From Butyricicoccus sp. Marseille-Q5471 (lineage in GTDB: Bacteria; Bacillota; Clostridia; Oscillospirales; Butyricicoccaceae), in contig NZ_CATNVC010000005.1 in assembly GCF_951230135.1 (NCBI RefSeq), positions 1 through 64,000 of the forward strand: a stretch of 64,000 bases of DNA, written 5' to 3'. Under the pieces are notes generated by a model. It worked only from the letters and a program-made list of their open reading frames with translations. It did not search any database and was not told the origin of the DNA. Shown piece by piece: positions 47,673 through 56,598 of the stretch (its first letter is position 1; every line of letters begins with the position of its first letter). Made by a program: the position numbers and the translations under genes.

Positions 47673-48662
47673 ATGGCTATTCTGGTACTGGGCGGCGCGG
47701 GCTACATCGGCTCGCACACCGTTTATGAGCTCATCGACGCAGGCCGCGACGTGGTCGTGGCAGATAATCTGGAAACCGGTTTCCGCGCAGCGGTGCATCC
47801 CAAGGCACGCTTTTATGAGGGCGATATCCGTGACCGCGCATTTATTGACCGCGTATTTGACAGCGAACAAATCGAGGGCGTCATTCACTTCGCCGCCAAC
47901 AGTCAGGTTGGCGAGAGCATGGTAAAGCCCCTGAAATACTATGACAACAATCTTTGCGGCACCAAAACACTGCTGGAAAGCATGGTGGCGCACGGTGTGG
48001 ACAAAATCGTCTTCTCCTCCACTGCCGCGACCTACGGCGAGCCTGAGCGTGTGCCGATTATGGAGGATGATCGCACCTGTCCGACCAACTGCTACGGCGA
48101 GACCAAGCTTGCCATGGAGCATATGATGAAGTGGACCTCGATTGCGCACGGCCTGCGCTTTGTCGCGCTGCGCTATTTCAACGCCTGCGGTGCGCACGCT
48201 TCGGGGGCAATCGGCGAGGCACACAATCCCGAAACTCACCTCATTCCGCTGATTCTGCAGGTTCCGAACGGTCAGCGTGAGAAAATCGCCATCTTCGGCG
48301 AGGACTATCCCACGCCGGACGGCACCTGCATCCGTGACTACATTCATGTTTCCGATCTGGCACAGGCGCATATTCTGGCGCTCGACTATCTGCTTGCCGG
48401 AAATGACAACAACGTCTTTAACCTCGGCAACGGCGTGGGCTTTTCGGTCAAGGAGGTCATTGAAGAGACCCGCCGCGTGACCGGCCACCCGATTCCCGCC
48501 AAGGTTGAGCCGCGCCGCGCCGGCGACCCCGCACAGCTGATTGCCTCCAGCCAGAAGGCCAAAGACGTGCTCGGCTGGAAGCCCAAGTACGACGATCTGC
48601 ACACCATCATCGACACCGCGTGGAAATGGCATCAGGCGCATCCGCACGGCTTCGAGCAGTAA
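47673..48662 (+). CDS. galE: UDP-glucose 4-epimerase
   Basis: 329 aa, an extended short-chain dehydrogenase. The NAD motif is LGGAGYIGSHTVYEL. The catalytic Ser/Thr-Tyr-Lys set is SSTAATYGEPE and NCYGETKLAMEH (Y-x-x-x-K). It also has RYFNACGAH and the C-terminal VEPRRAGDPAQLIAS. It interconverts UDP-galactose and UDP-glucose. It lies 32 bp after galK with AGGAGG upstream. Confidence 0.95.
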   Translation: MAILVLGGAGYIGSHTVYELIDAGRDVVVADNLETGFRAAVHPKARFYEGDIRDRAFIDRVFDSEQIEGVIHFAANSQVGESMVKPLKYYDNNLCGTKTLLESMVAHGVDKIVFSSTAATYGEPERVPIMEDDRTCPTNCYGETKLAMEHMMKWTSIAHGLRFVALRYFNACGAHASGAIGEAHNPETHLIPLILQVPNGQREKIAIFGEDYPTPDGTCIRDYIHVSDLAQAHILALDYLLAGNDNNVFNLGNGVGFSVKEVIEETRRVTGHPIPAKVEPRRAGDPAQLIASSQKAKDVLGWKPKYDDLHTIIDTAWKWHQAHPHGFEQ

Positions 48663-48675
48663 AGGAGTTCGCCCC

Positions 48676-50169
48676 ATGATCGACACCGCAGTTTCACAAC
48701 TGATTGCTTATGCCCTGCGAACCGGGCTCATCGCGCCGGAGGACGAAGTCTGGGCGACCAACGCTGTGCTCGAGCTGCTTCAGCTTGACAGCTACGATGC
48801 GTCCGCACAGCAGGATGCATCTATCGACCTGTCCGAGATTCTCACCACGCTGATGGACGATGCGCATGCCCGCGGCGTGCTGCCCGAGGACTCAATTGTC
48901 TATCGTGACCTGTTCGACACCGCGCTGATGGGCCGTCTGACCCCTCCGCCGCGCGAAATTATTGCGAAGTTCCGTGCGCTGTATGAGCAGAGTCCGCAGC
49001 AGGCCACCGACTGGTATTATAAGTTCAGTCAGGACACCAACTATATCCGTCGCGATCGCATCGCCAAGGATGTGCAATGGAAGAGCGAAACACCCTACGG
49101 CGCGTTTGATATCACCATCAACCTTTCCAAGCCCGAAAAGGATCCCAAGGCCATCGCCGCCGCGCGCAATCTGCCCGCTGCGGCCTACCCCAAATGTCTG
49201 CTGTGCAGCGAAAACGAGGGCTATGCCGGCCGCATCAACCATCCGGCGCGCCAGAACCATCGCATTGTGCCGATTGAGATCAACGGCAGCCCATGGTTCC
49301 TGCAATATTCGCCCTATGTTTACTATAACGAGCACTGCATCTGCTTCAATCGGGAGCATACTCCGATGAAGATTGACCGCGCCTGCTTTGGCAAGCTGCT
49401 TGACTTTGTCGGCCAGTTCCCGCACTACTTTGTCGGCTCGAACGCCGATTTGCCCATTGTAGGCGGCTCAATTCTGGCGCACGACCATTTTCAGGGCGGG
49501 CACTACACCTTTGCGATGGAACGCGCACCGATTGAGACCGCGCTCTCCTTCGAAGGCTTTGATGACGTTGCCGCCGGCATTGTGAAATGGCCGATGTCGG
49601 TCATCCGCCTTTGCTGCAAGGATGCTGACCGTCTGGTCGAGCTTGCCGACCGAATTCTCCAGTCGTGGCGCGGCTATTCGGATGAAGCGGCCATGATTTT
49701 TGCCGAAACCGATGGCGTGCCACACAACACGATTACGCCGATTGCCCGCCGCCGCGGCGACGATTTTGAGCTTGATCTCGTACTGCGCAACAACCTGACC
49801 ACCGAAGAGCATCCGCTCGGCCTTTACCATCCCCACGCCGAGCTGCACCATATCAAAAAGGAAAACATCGGCCTGATTGAGGTCATGGGTCTGGCTGTGC
49901 TGCCTGCCCGCCTCAAGGAAGAGCTTGCCGTATTGAGCGAAAAGCTGCTTGCGGGCGACGACCTGCGCGGTGATTCCCGCACTGCGTCTCACGCCGATTG
50001 GGCAGAGGAAATCGCCAAAAACAACACGCTGACTGCGGAGAACATTACCGAGATTCTGCACAAAGAGGTCGGTCTCGTCTTTGCCACCGTGCTGGAGCAT
50101 GCCGGCGTCTACGCACGCAACGAACAGGGGCAGGCGGCGTTCCGCCGTTTCGCAGAGCAGGTGAGATAA
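48676..50169 (+). CDS. galT: Galactose-1-phosphate uridylyltransferase (class II, Firmicutes type)
   Basis: 497 aa from ATG 48676 (AAAGGAG 9 bp upstream), matching the ~500-aa Firmicutes GalT family rather than the ~350-aa HIT-type enzyme of E. coli. It has FRALYEQSPQQATDWYYKFS, YPKCLLCSENEGYAGRINHP, LQYSPYVYYNEHCICFN, then GGSILAHDHFQGGHYTFAME with an HxHxQ-like active-site His. It transfers UMP between UDP-glucose and galactose 1-phosphate. It lies 13 bp after galE. Confidence 0.94.
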   Translation: MIDTAVSQLIAYALRTGLIAPEDEVWATNAVLELLQLDSYDASAQQDASIDLSEILTTLMDDAHARGVLPEDSIVYRDLFDTALMGRLTPPPREIIAKFRALYEQSPQQATDWYYKFSQDTNYIRRDRIAKDVQWKSETPYGAFDITINLSKPEKDPKAIAAARNLPAAAYPKCLLCSENEGYAGRINHPARQNHRIVPIEINGSPWFLQYSPYVYYNEHCICFNREHTPMKIDRACFGKLLDFVGQFPHYFVGSNADLPIVGGSILAHDHFQGGHYTFAMERAPIETALSFEGFDDVAAGIVKWPMSVIRLCCKDADRLVELADRILQSWRGYSDEAAMIFAETDGVPHNTITPIARRRGDDFELDLVLRNNLTTEEHPLGLYHPHAELHHIKKENIGLIEVMGLAVLPARLKEELAVLSEKLLAGDDLRGDSRTASHADWAEEIAKNNTLTAENITEILHKEVGLVFATVLEHAGVYARNEQGQAAFRRFAEQVR

Positions 50170-50170
50170 C

Positions 50171-51214
50171 ATGGAAATCAACCGCACGCTCTTTGGAACC
50201 GCGGCTGACGGCATGCCGGTCGACCGCTACACCCTGTCCGACGGCCGCATGACGGCCGATGTGATTACCTACGGCGGCGCGCTGCAATCGCTTCGCGTAC
50301 CCGACCGAAACGGCAGACTGACCGATGTCTTGCTTGGCTACGACAGCATCGAAGCCTATCAGGCGCAGGATAAATACATCGGCGCACTCATCGGCCGCTG
50401 CGCCAATCGCATTTCCGACGATGGCTTCGCGCTCAACGGCACGGTTTATCTGCTTGCCCGCAACAGCGGGCCCAATCATCTGCACGGCGGCTTGTCGGGC
50501 TTTGACCGCAGACATTGGACTGCGCTCGAAACTCCGACCGGTCTGGTGCTGCGCTACTCGAGCGCGGACGGCGAGGAAGGCTATCCCGGCCGCCTGCAAG
50601 CGACCGTCACCTATGCACTTGAAAACGGCGCGCTCTCTATCGAATACCGCGCGGAAACCGACGCGGACACCCTCTGCAACCTGACCAACCATAGCTATTT
50701 TAACCTTGCAGGACACGGCAGCGGTCCGGTTGGCGATCAGACCATCCGGCTGCACGCCTCACAATATACACCCGCCGATGCAAACGCCGTTCCAACGGGC
50801 AAAATTACTCTGGTTGACGGCACGCCGATGGATTTGCGCGAAGAGCAGCCAATCGGTGCTCACTGGGATGATGCCTTCGAACAGCTCGCCTTCGCGGGCG
50901 GCTACGACCATAACTGGGTCATTGACGGCAAGTCCGGCGTGCTGCGCCCGACCGCCGAAGCCTATTGTACACAGACCGGCATTCATATGGAGGTGCAAAG
51001 CACCCAGCCGGGCGTACAGTTCTACACCGGCAACTTTCTTGATGACGAAATGCCGCTCGGCAAGGGCGGTGTGCGCTACGGACGCAGGCACGGGTTCTGT
51101 CTGGAAACCCAGTGCTTCCCCGATGCGGTGCATCATCCGAACTTCCCGCAGCCCATTCTGCGCGCGGGACATACTTATCGCCAGAAAACCGTATATCGCT
51201 TCTTCTCTCGGTAA
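50171..51214 (+). CDS. galM: Aldose 1-epimerase (galactose mutarotase)
   Basis: 347 aa. The mutarotase fold shows DVLLGYDSIEAYQ, GALIGRCANRI, NHLHGGLSGFDRRHW (catalytic His), LTNHSYFNLAGHG (second His), FAGGYDHNWVI and GRRHGFCLETQCFPDAVHHP with the C-terminal catalytic Glu. It supplies alpha-D-galactose to galactokinase. It starts 1 bp after galT and is the last gene of galKETM before a terminator. Confidence 0.94.
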   Translation: MEINRTLFGTAADGMPVDRYTLSDGRMTADVITYGGALQSLRVPDRNGRLTDVLLGYDSIEAYQAQDKYIGALIGRCANRISDDGFALNGTVYLLARNSGPNHLHGGLSGFDRRHWTALETPTGLVLRYSSADGEEGYPGRLQATVTYALENGALSIEYRAETDADTLCNLTNHSYFNLAGHGSGPVGDQTIRLHASQYTPADANAVPTGKITLVDGTPMDLREEQPIGAHWDDAFEQLAFAGGYDHNWVIDGKSGVLRPTAEAYCTQTGIHMEVQSTQPGVQFYTGNFLDDEMPLGKGGVRYGRRHGFCLETQCFPDAVHHPNFPQPILRAGHTYRQKTVYRFFSR

Positions 51215-51253
51215 ACGGTTTTTCTATACACCAACTTCTTCTCTCCCAAATAG

Positions 51254-51287
51254 AAACACCCTCCGTGAAAACGGAGGGTGTTTCTAT
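51254..51287. terminator. Bidirectional terminator between galM and the DUF975 gene
   Basis: A 13-bp perfect stem (AAACACCCTCCGT / ACGGAGGGTGTTT) closed by a GAAA tetraloop, with pyrimidine-rich tails both ways. Confidence 0.85.
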
Positions 51288-51290
51288 TTC

Positions 51291-52349
51291 TTATTGTTCT
51301 TCGGAATCGTCGCTGCTCTGCGGCTCGTCGGACGCGTCCTCCGTCTGCTGCGGTTCAGCAGGCTGTACGGGTGCGCTGTACACCGGATTTACCGGCGGCT
51401 GATAAACCGGTTTGCGTGCCTCATCGAAATACTCGTACAGGCCGATGAACGACGTATTCATATAGGCCGATAGGAACGCACTGACGACAATATCCAGAAT
51501 AATCGCCGCAATGCAGCACAGCACCAGTACGGCAACGCCGCTGCCGGCCACGCCCATCATCGACATGCCGAATACGCCGAGCAGGATGCAGCCATACACA
51601 ACGCCGAATACCAGCAGATACCACGGCAGAAAGCTCAGCACGAAGACAAACAGCTTCCCGTAATGGCCGCTGAAGGCATGGCTGGCATCTCTCGAAGCCG
51701 CCCAAGCGCCGTAGCTTTCATCCTCGTCCAGAATAATCCATCCCGCGTTGTAGGTCATCAGCTTAACGGAAATCGGAATCATCGCCAGAATGAACACAAT
51801 TTCAAGTGCCAGCATCGTCCCTGCCATCGAGCCGGCGGACGCGCCGCCCATGGCCATGCCAACCGAAAGGCCGGTCACAATCAGGAAATAAATCAGCATC
51901 GGTCCGATCATCCAAATCAGTGAACGCAGCATCAGGCAAAGTTCCATTTTGATGCCGGTCCAAACCGAGTGCAGCGAAGTAAACGGATGGAACAGCAACC
52001 CCACAGTCGGCTGTTCGCCGCGGCGCAGTGCGATATAATACTTCATCATACCAAACTGCAGCGGTCCCGCAATTACAACCATCAGCACCAGCACCAACCC
52101 AATGGAATTCATGCTGCTGAGCAAACTCTGCGCCACCATCATCTCCATCTGCTCCGCGCTGACGAAGCTGGATGAAGTGGCCATCATGGCGAATGCACGG
52201 CCAAAAATTGCGCCGTACATCATGATTGTCAGCAAAAAGAACGGCAGTCCGTACAGAAACATCAGTCCGATGCAGCTGCCCAAGCGCTCTTTCACGTGCG
52301 CCTTGCACTCCTTCTTAATCCCCTTGCGAATTTCTTTGGAATACTCCAT
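51291..52349 (-). CDS. DUF975-like multi-pass membrane protein
   Basis: 352 aa from ATG 52349 (GGGAGG upstream). The cytosolic start EYSKEIRKGIKKECKAHV is followed by about six membrane segments (GLMFLYGLPFFLLTIMMYG; NSIGLVLVLMVVIAGPLQFG; SLIWMIGPMLIYFLIVTG; MLALEIVFILAMIPI; FVLSFLPWYLLVFGVVYG; VLVLCCIAAIILDIVV). A Pro/Glu/Ser-rich tail closes it. The R-x-G-x-Q-P motif after the second segment and the overall layout resemble DUF975 integral membrane proteins of Firmicutes, whose function is unknown. Confidence 0.7.
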   Translation of the reverse strand: MEYSKEIRKGIKKECKAHVKERLGSCIGLMFLYGLPFFLLTIMMYGAIFGRAFAMMATSSSFVSAEQMEMMVAQSLLSSMNSIGLVLVLMVVIAGPLQFGMMKYYIALRRGEQPTVGLLFHPFTSLHSVWTGIKMELCLMLRSLIWMIGPMLIYFLIVTGLSVGMAMGGASAGSMAGTMLALEIVFILAMIPISVKLMTYNAGWIILDEDESYGAWAASRDASHAFSGHYGKLFVFVLSFLPWYLLVFGVVYGCILLGVFGMSMMGVAGSGVAVLVLCCIAAIILDIVVSAFLSAYMNTSFIGLYEYFDEARKPVYQPPVNPVYSAPVQPAEPQQTEDASDEPQSSDDSEEQ

Positions 52350-52384
52350 TTTTTGTCCTCCCACATTTGTCGTTTTCTCTATCC

Positions 52385-54085
52385 TCAGTCAGCCTTTTCC
52401 GGATCAGCGCCCGCATCAGGCTGCGTCTGGGCGTCGGTATTCGGTTTGGCAGTCGTGTCTTCCTTGGGTTTTTCCGGCTCAATCGTGCCAACATAGACAA
52501 TCTTGTCGCGTTTGACATAGCTCGATGAATTCGCCAGCACCTCGCTCATTTGACCGTTCACGGTAATTTGCTTATAGGTGCGGGTCGAATAGCCGGTGAT
52601 GCCGGTCTGGTCAACGCGTGTCTGCCCTACCTTCATTGAGGTATCCTTTTTCTCTACCGTCTCGGGTGTATAGGTTTTTAACACCTCAGTGCGTGTTTTA
52701 ACCGATTTATCGGTGGTTTTTGTGCCGATAATCGTCATAACCATCTGTCCGCCGACCTGCTCGGCCAGTACCTTGACCGGATAATCGGTGTTGTTCTTAA
52801 ACCGGAAGTCGAGCGTGCCGTAGTCGACCGTGGCGTCCTCGCCAAGCGGCGTATAGGAAACGGTGAAGGAATGGTTATGCCGCTCAGTGACCTCCAAATC
52901 CGCGCGAAGCACAGCCATATACAGCGTTGAGGACGGCTGACACACGCCGCCGCCGAATTCCTCAATGATTTTGCCGTTGGCATACGCGCCGGCGGGCTTG
53001 TAGCCGCGCGCCTCAGAACGTTCACCCACCACACCGTTGTACGAAAACTCATCTCCCGGGTTTAGGATGGTTCCGTTAATCGCCTTGGACGCCAGCCGCA
53101 CGTTGTTGGTACGCGGCACATTGCCTTCGTTGAGACTGGTGGTCGTGCGTGCGAGCGTATCGCGGAACAGCTTTTCCTTGAGATCTGCCGCGGTCACCTT
53201 GGCGGGTGTTTTCACAATCGGAATGATGTAGCTCTCTGCCGAGCCGTCGCCGACGATTTTCTTTGCTTCCTCCAAATCGAACTGCACGCCTGCCTTTTCG
53301 GGCACGATGGTCTTGCCATCCTCCTTGCTCACGGTTGCACTGACCGGATCACCGATGACGGCAGAGGCAATCTGATCCATATTAATCGCAGGGGTTTCGG
53401 TCAGCGTGGTATCGACCGCATAGGGTTCAAAGTTCATCAATCGAATTTTTTCGGTCATGGTCTGCTCGACGAGCAAGCTGTCAAAGGTGACACCCGGCTT
53501 GCCTGCGTGCAGGGTCATCGTATCCTCCCCGATTTCCCATGTGGGTTCAACCGGCTTGGTCAGCGCCTCAGCCGCGATGTCGCCCAATGCCTTGCGTAGG
53601 CCTGCATCGTCTACCGTTGCCGCAATCTGCGCTTCGCCCTTGCCGACGAGCGCCAGCACAACCTGCCCGACGCGCTGCAGCGGATTGCCTGTGCGGCCGA
53701 CTGCGCGTGCGTTTTCAACCGACTGCTTCGCATCCACGTTTTCCAGCACCGATTTGACCGGAATGTCGTACGTCTTTTCATAAATTGTGACCGAAACATC
53801 GGCATCCTGATACAGCGGCGCGCTCTGGGTTTCCACTGCTGATACGGCCTGCTCATCGTTCATGCCGCCGACCGGAATCGACCCCACCGTCACGCCCGGA
53901 AAAATGTTCGGATACAGATAAGTAAATCCGATTAAGCCGACCAGAAGCACGGCAAACAGGCCGCCCGCAATACCGCAGACGACCGGAAAACGACCCTTGC
54001 GTATTTGTTTTTCGGGTTTGGGCGCGGGATTCTTAGCGTTTTTATTCACCAAATGCGCGCCTTTCTTCGCTTTGCGACCCAACAT
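52385..54085 (-). CDS. VanW-family protein with peptidoglycan-binding-like repeats
   Basis: 566 aa from ATG 54085 (AGGGGAG upstream). A basic cytosolic tail (~1-30) and one membrane segment (VVCGIAGGLFAVLLVGLIGF) are followed by two YoaR-type (PF12229-like) domains (~95-330). The VanW domain (~335-470) has NPGDEFSYNGVVGERSEARG, EEFGGGVCQPSSTLYMAVLR and ERHNHSFTVSYTPLGEDATV. A G5-like tail (~475-540) and an acidic, Pro-rich C-terminus follow. It is an extracellular wall-linked protein with unclear activity, not in itself a vancomycin-resistance gene. Its promoter is TTGCTT-17-TATAAT at 54189-54217. Confidence 0.88.
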   Translation of the reverse strand: MLGRKAKKGAHLVNKNAKNPAPKPEKQIRKGRFPVVCGIAGGLFAVLLVGLIGFTYLYPNIFPGVTVGSIPVGGMNDEQAVSAVETQSAPLYQDADVSVTIYEKTYDIPVKSVLENVDAKQSVENARAVGRTGNPLQRVGQVVLALVGKGEAQIAATVDDAGLRKALGDIAAEALTKPVEPTWEIGEDTMTLHAGKPGVTFDSLLVEQTMTEKIRLMNFEPYAVDTTLTETPAINMDQIASAVIGDPVSATVSKEDGKTIVPEKAGVQFDLEEAKKIVGDGSAESYIIPIVKTPAKVTAADLKEKLFRDTLARTTTSLNEGNVPRTNNVRLASKAINGTILNPGDEFSYNGVVGERSEARGYKPAGAYANGKIIEEFGGGVCQPSSTLYMAVLRADLEVTERHNHSFTVSYTPLGEDATVDYGTLDFRFKNNTDYPVKVLAEQVGGQMVMTIIGTKTTDKSVKTRTEVLKTYTPETVEKKDTSMKVGQTRVDQTGITGYSTRTYKQITVNGQMSEVLANSSSYVKRDKIVYVGTIEPEKPKEDTTAKPNTDAQTQPDAGADPEKAD

Positions 54086-54188
54086 GAATGCTCCCCTTTT
54101 TGATACTTGATATATGCGTTCTACTCTCATTGCATACAAAAACGACGAAAATTACGTTCGCCTGTTTTCGACGAAATCCTATCTTTCC

Positions 54189-54217
54189 ATTATAGAGTGC
54201 ATTGGTATGAGAAGCAA
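54189..54217 (-). promoter_or_regulatory. Promoter of the VanW-family gene
   Basis: On the minus strand, TTGCTT (54212-54217), a 17-bp spacer and TATAAT (54189-54194), leaving a leader of about 100 bases. Confidence 0.6.
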
Positions 54218-54280
54218 CAACAATTTGGTTAAATCACGAATACCTATATCTAACCCCCAAAATTCCCATAGAATCACCGT

Positions 54281-54313
54281 AAAAAAGTGAAGCAGCCGCG
54301 TTGGCGGCTGCCT
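54281..54313 (-). terminator. Terminator of ychF
   Basis: An 8-bp GC stem (GCAGCCGC / GCGGCTGC) with a 4-nt loop, then TTCACTTTTTT on the minus strand. Confidence 0.75.
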
Positions 54314-54321
54314 CGGAAAAA

Positions 54322-55425
54322 TCACACGTTAAAGCGGAACAGCACGACGTCTCCGTCCTGCATGACATACTCCTTGCCTTCCGAACGAACCAGTCCCTTT
54401 TCCCGCGCGGCGGAAAGCGAGCCCAGCGCAATCAAATCCTTATAGTTGATGACCTCGGCGCGGATAAAGCCGCGTTCAAAGTCGGTATGGATTTTGCCTG
54501 CAGCCTGCGGCGCCTTGGTGCCCTTGTCAATTGTCCAGGCGCGCACTTCCTGCTCGCCCGCGGTCAGGTAGCTCATCAGCCCGAGCAGGTCGTAGCACAC
54601 CTTAATCAGACGATCAAGTCCCGACTCATGCAGGCCGAGCTCGGACAGGAACATGTCCTTCTCCTCATCGTCCATGCCGGAGATATCTTCTTCCAGTTTC
54701 GCGCAGATAGGCAGCACCATCGCGCCTTCCCCTGCCGCAATGGTCTTGACCGCTTCCAGACGTGCATTTTCCTGCTGATCGCCCGTAAAACCAGCCTCGT
54801 CCATGTTGGCGGCGTAAATCACCTTTTTAGAGGAAAGCAGGTCACTCTCTCCGATGACACGGATGACGTCCTCATCCTCTGCAAAGCCCTCGAAGGTGCG
54901 GGCGGTTTTGCCCTCTTCCAGATGAGCTTTCAGCTTTTCGAGAATCTCCACATCACGGCCGAGCTTCTTATCTGCCTTGGCCGCCTTGCGGGTACGGTCG
55001 AGTCGGCGCTCCAGATGCTCGATATCGGCAAGAATCAGCTCAAGGTTAATCGTCTCGATATCGCGCGACGGATCGACCGAGCCTTCTACGTGCACGATGT
55101 TTTCATTTTCAAAGCAGCGCACCACGTGCACAATCGCGTCCACTTCACGAATGTGGGACAGGAACTTATTGCCCAGGCCCTCGCCCTTGGATGCACCGCG
55201 CACCAGACCTGCGATGTCGACGAACTCCACGACGGCCGGTGTGGTCTTTTTGGCGTGATACAGCTCGGTCAGCGGCTGCAGGCGTTCATCCGGCACGGCT
55301 ACCATACCGACATTGGGGTCAATGGTGCAGAACGGATAGTTTGCGCTCTCCGCGCCCGCCTGTGTAATGGCGTTAAAAAGCGTGGACTTGCCCACGTTAG
55401 GCAGACCGACGATGCCGAGTTTCAT
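54322..55425 (-). CDS. ychF: YchF/OLA1-type P-loop ATPase
   Basis: 367 aa. The Obg-like start is [20 protein letters not shown] (Walker A). It has [40 protein letters not shown] and, at the C-terminus, a TGS-like domain ([13 protein letters not shown]-like stretch [17 protein letters not shown]) ending [19 protein letters not shown]. Unlike other Obg proteins YchF prefers ATP, and the NKxD-type motif is altered (AANMDE). It has ribosome- and stress-related roles. It has its own promoter. Confidence 0.96.
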   Translation of the reverse strand: MKLGIVGLPNVGKSTLFNAITQAGAESANYPFCTIDPNVGMVAVPDERLQPLTELYHAKKTTPAVVEFVDIAGLVRGASKGEGLGNKFLSHIREVDAIVHVVRCFENENIVHVEGSVDPSRDIETINLELILADIEHLERRLDRTRKAAKADKKLGRDVEILEKLKAHLEEGKTARTFEGFAEDEDVIRVIGESDLLSSKKVIYAANMDEAGFTGDQQENARLEAVKTIAAGEGAMVLPICAKLEEDISGMDDEEKDMFLSELGLHESGLDRLIKVCYDLLGLMSYLTAGEQEVRAWTIDKGTKAPQAAGKIHTDFERGFIRAEVINYKDLIALGSLSAAREKGLVRSEGKEYVMQDGDVVLFRFNV

Positions 55426-55493
55426 AGTTTACATTCCTCCAGCGTAAGATGAGACTGGCAGATACCCGCAGTCCCGCATTTTATGATAAAAAT

Positions 55494-55522
55494 AGTATAA
55501 CGCTTTTTGTGGCTTTTTGCAA
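55494..55522 (-). promoter_or_regulatory. Promoter of ychF
   Basis: On the minus strand, TTGCAA (55517-55522), a 17-bp spacer and TATACT (55494-55499). The leader is about 65 bases. Confidence 0.7.
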
Positions 55523-55562
55523 TCTTTTGCCTTATACTTAATACAAAGGAGGTGGCCGCAGT

Positions 55563-56465
55563 ATGCCCAACTATGTGACCCACCATATTTTCGCAACAAC
55601 CGTTCAGCGTGTGACCCGGGATGCGATTGCCCACATCGCCGCCCTGTACCCCGCCGCCTACCGCTGGGGTGCGCAGGGACCCGACCCGCTGTTCTATTAT
55701 CACATGCCCTTCCCCAGTGCGATTACACGGCTGGCGCAGCGCATGCACGCCGAGCCGCCCGACCGTCTGTTTGAAGCGCTCTGCGCCGCCGCACAGCAGC
55801 AGCATGATACCGCGGCACTGGCCTATGTTTTCGGCTTCTGCACCCACTACGCGCTCGATCGTGTCACCCATCCGCTCATTCAGGCCGAAGCCGATCGGCT
55901 TGCGCTGTTTCGTCCCGGCCTTTCGGCGGCCGCACGCCACAACACCGTGGAATCCGATTTGGATGGCGTGATGATTGCCGAATATATCACCAACGACCAG
56001 TCAAGCTTTGAAGCCTTCCGCCTGCTCGACCCGAACGCGGCCGAGTGCACGGTTTTCGCACGCACGCTGTCCCTCGCGGCCAAAACCGCGTATGGGGTGC
56101 ATTTATCGCCCGCCGCAGTGTACCGCTCGCTGCACGACACACGCCGCGTTTTTCACCTCGCGCACGGCGGCCTGAAGGCACGCGCCCATGTGGAACGCTT
56201 GGAGCGCCTGGTCGGCCGCGCCGGTATGGCCTCCTCGCTCATCCGGCCGGACGAGCCGCTCCGCTCGGACTGCGCCAATGTTGAGCACCGCGTCTGGCAG
56301 TGGGAGGGACAGGATCGAACCGACTCATTCTTCGATTTGTTCGACTCCGCCGTGCCGCTTGCACTCTCGCTGCAGCGCGCAGTGCTTGACCGGTATTATC
56401 AGGAAAAACCGCTGGATTCGCGCTTTTTTCCCACTGATTTTAATGGTATCAAACCGAAAAGTTAA
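55563..56465 (+). CDS. Zinc-dependent phospholipase C-like protein
   Basis: 300 aa, no signal peptide. It begins MPNYVTHHIFATTVQRV and continues RWGAQGPDPLFYYHMPF (His/Asp metal positions), FGFCTHYALDRVTHPLI (H and D) and HNTVESDLDGVMI. These match the zinc-dependent phospholipase C domain family (PF00882-like) common as intracellular proteins in Clostridia. The enzymatic role is uncertain. It is monocistronic; GGAGG precedes the ATG. Confidence 0.85.
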   Translation: MPNYVTHHIFATTVQRVTRDAIAHIAALYPAAYRWGAQGPDPLFYYHMPFPSAITRLAQRMHAEPPDRLFEALCAAAQQQHDTAALAYVFGFCTHYALDRVTHPLIQAEADRLALFRPGLSAAARHNTVESDLDGVMIAEYITNDQSSFEAFRLLDPNAAECTVFARTLSLAAKTAYGVHLSPAAVYRSLHDTRRVFHLAHGGLKARAHVERLERLVGRAGMASSLIRPDEPLRSDCANVEHRVWQWEGQDRTDSFFDLFDSAVPLALSLQRAVLDRYYQEKPLDSRFFPTDFNGIKPKS

Positions 56466-56598
56466 AAAATGATTGCTAGTCGACAGGTTTCCCATGACTT
56501 CGCCCGCCAAACCTCTTATGCTATCCATTGTTACCAATCTGTAACCTCGGATTTTGAAAGGAGGGATCGCGGAGGCTTCTGCCTCTGTGCGAACTGTC

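Noticed and set aside
52385-54085. Vancomycin-resistance determinant
   Set aside because: VanW-domain proteins are common envelope proteins in Firmicutes. There are no vanA/B-type ligase, vanH or vanX genes nearby.
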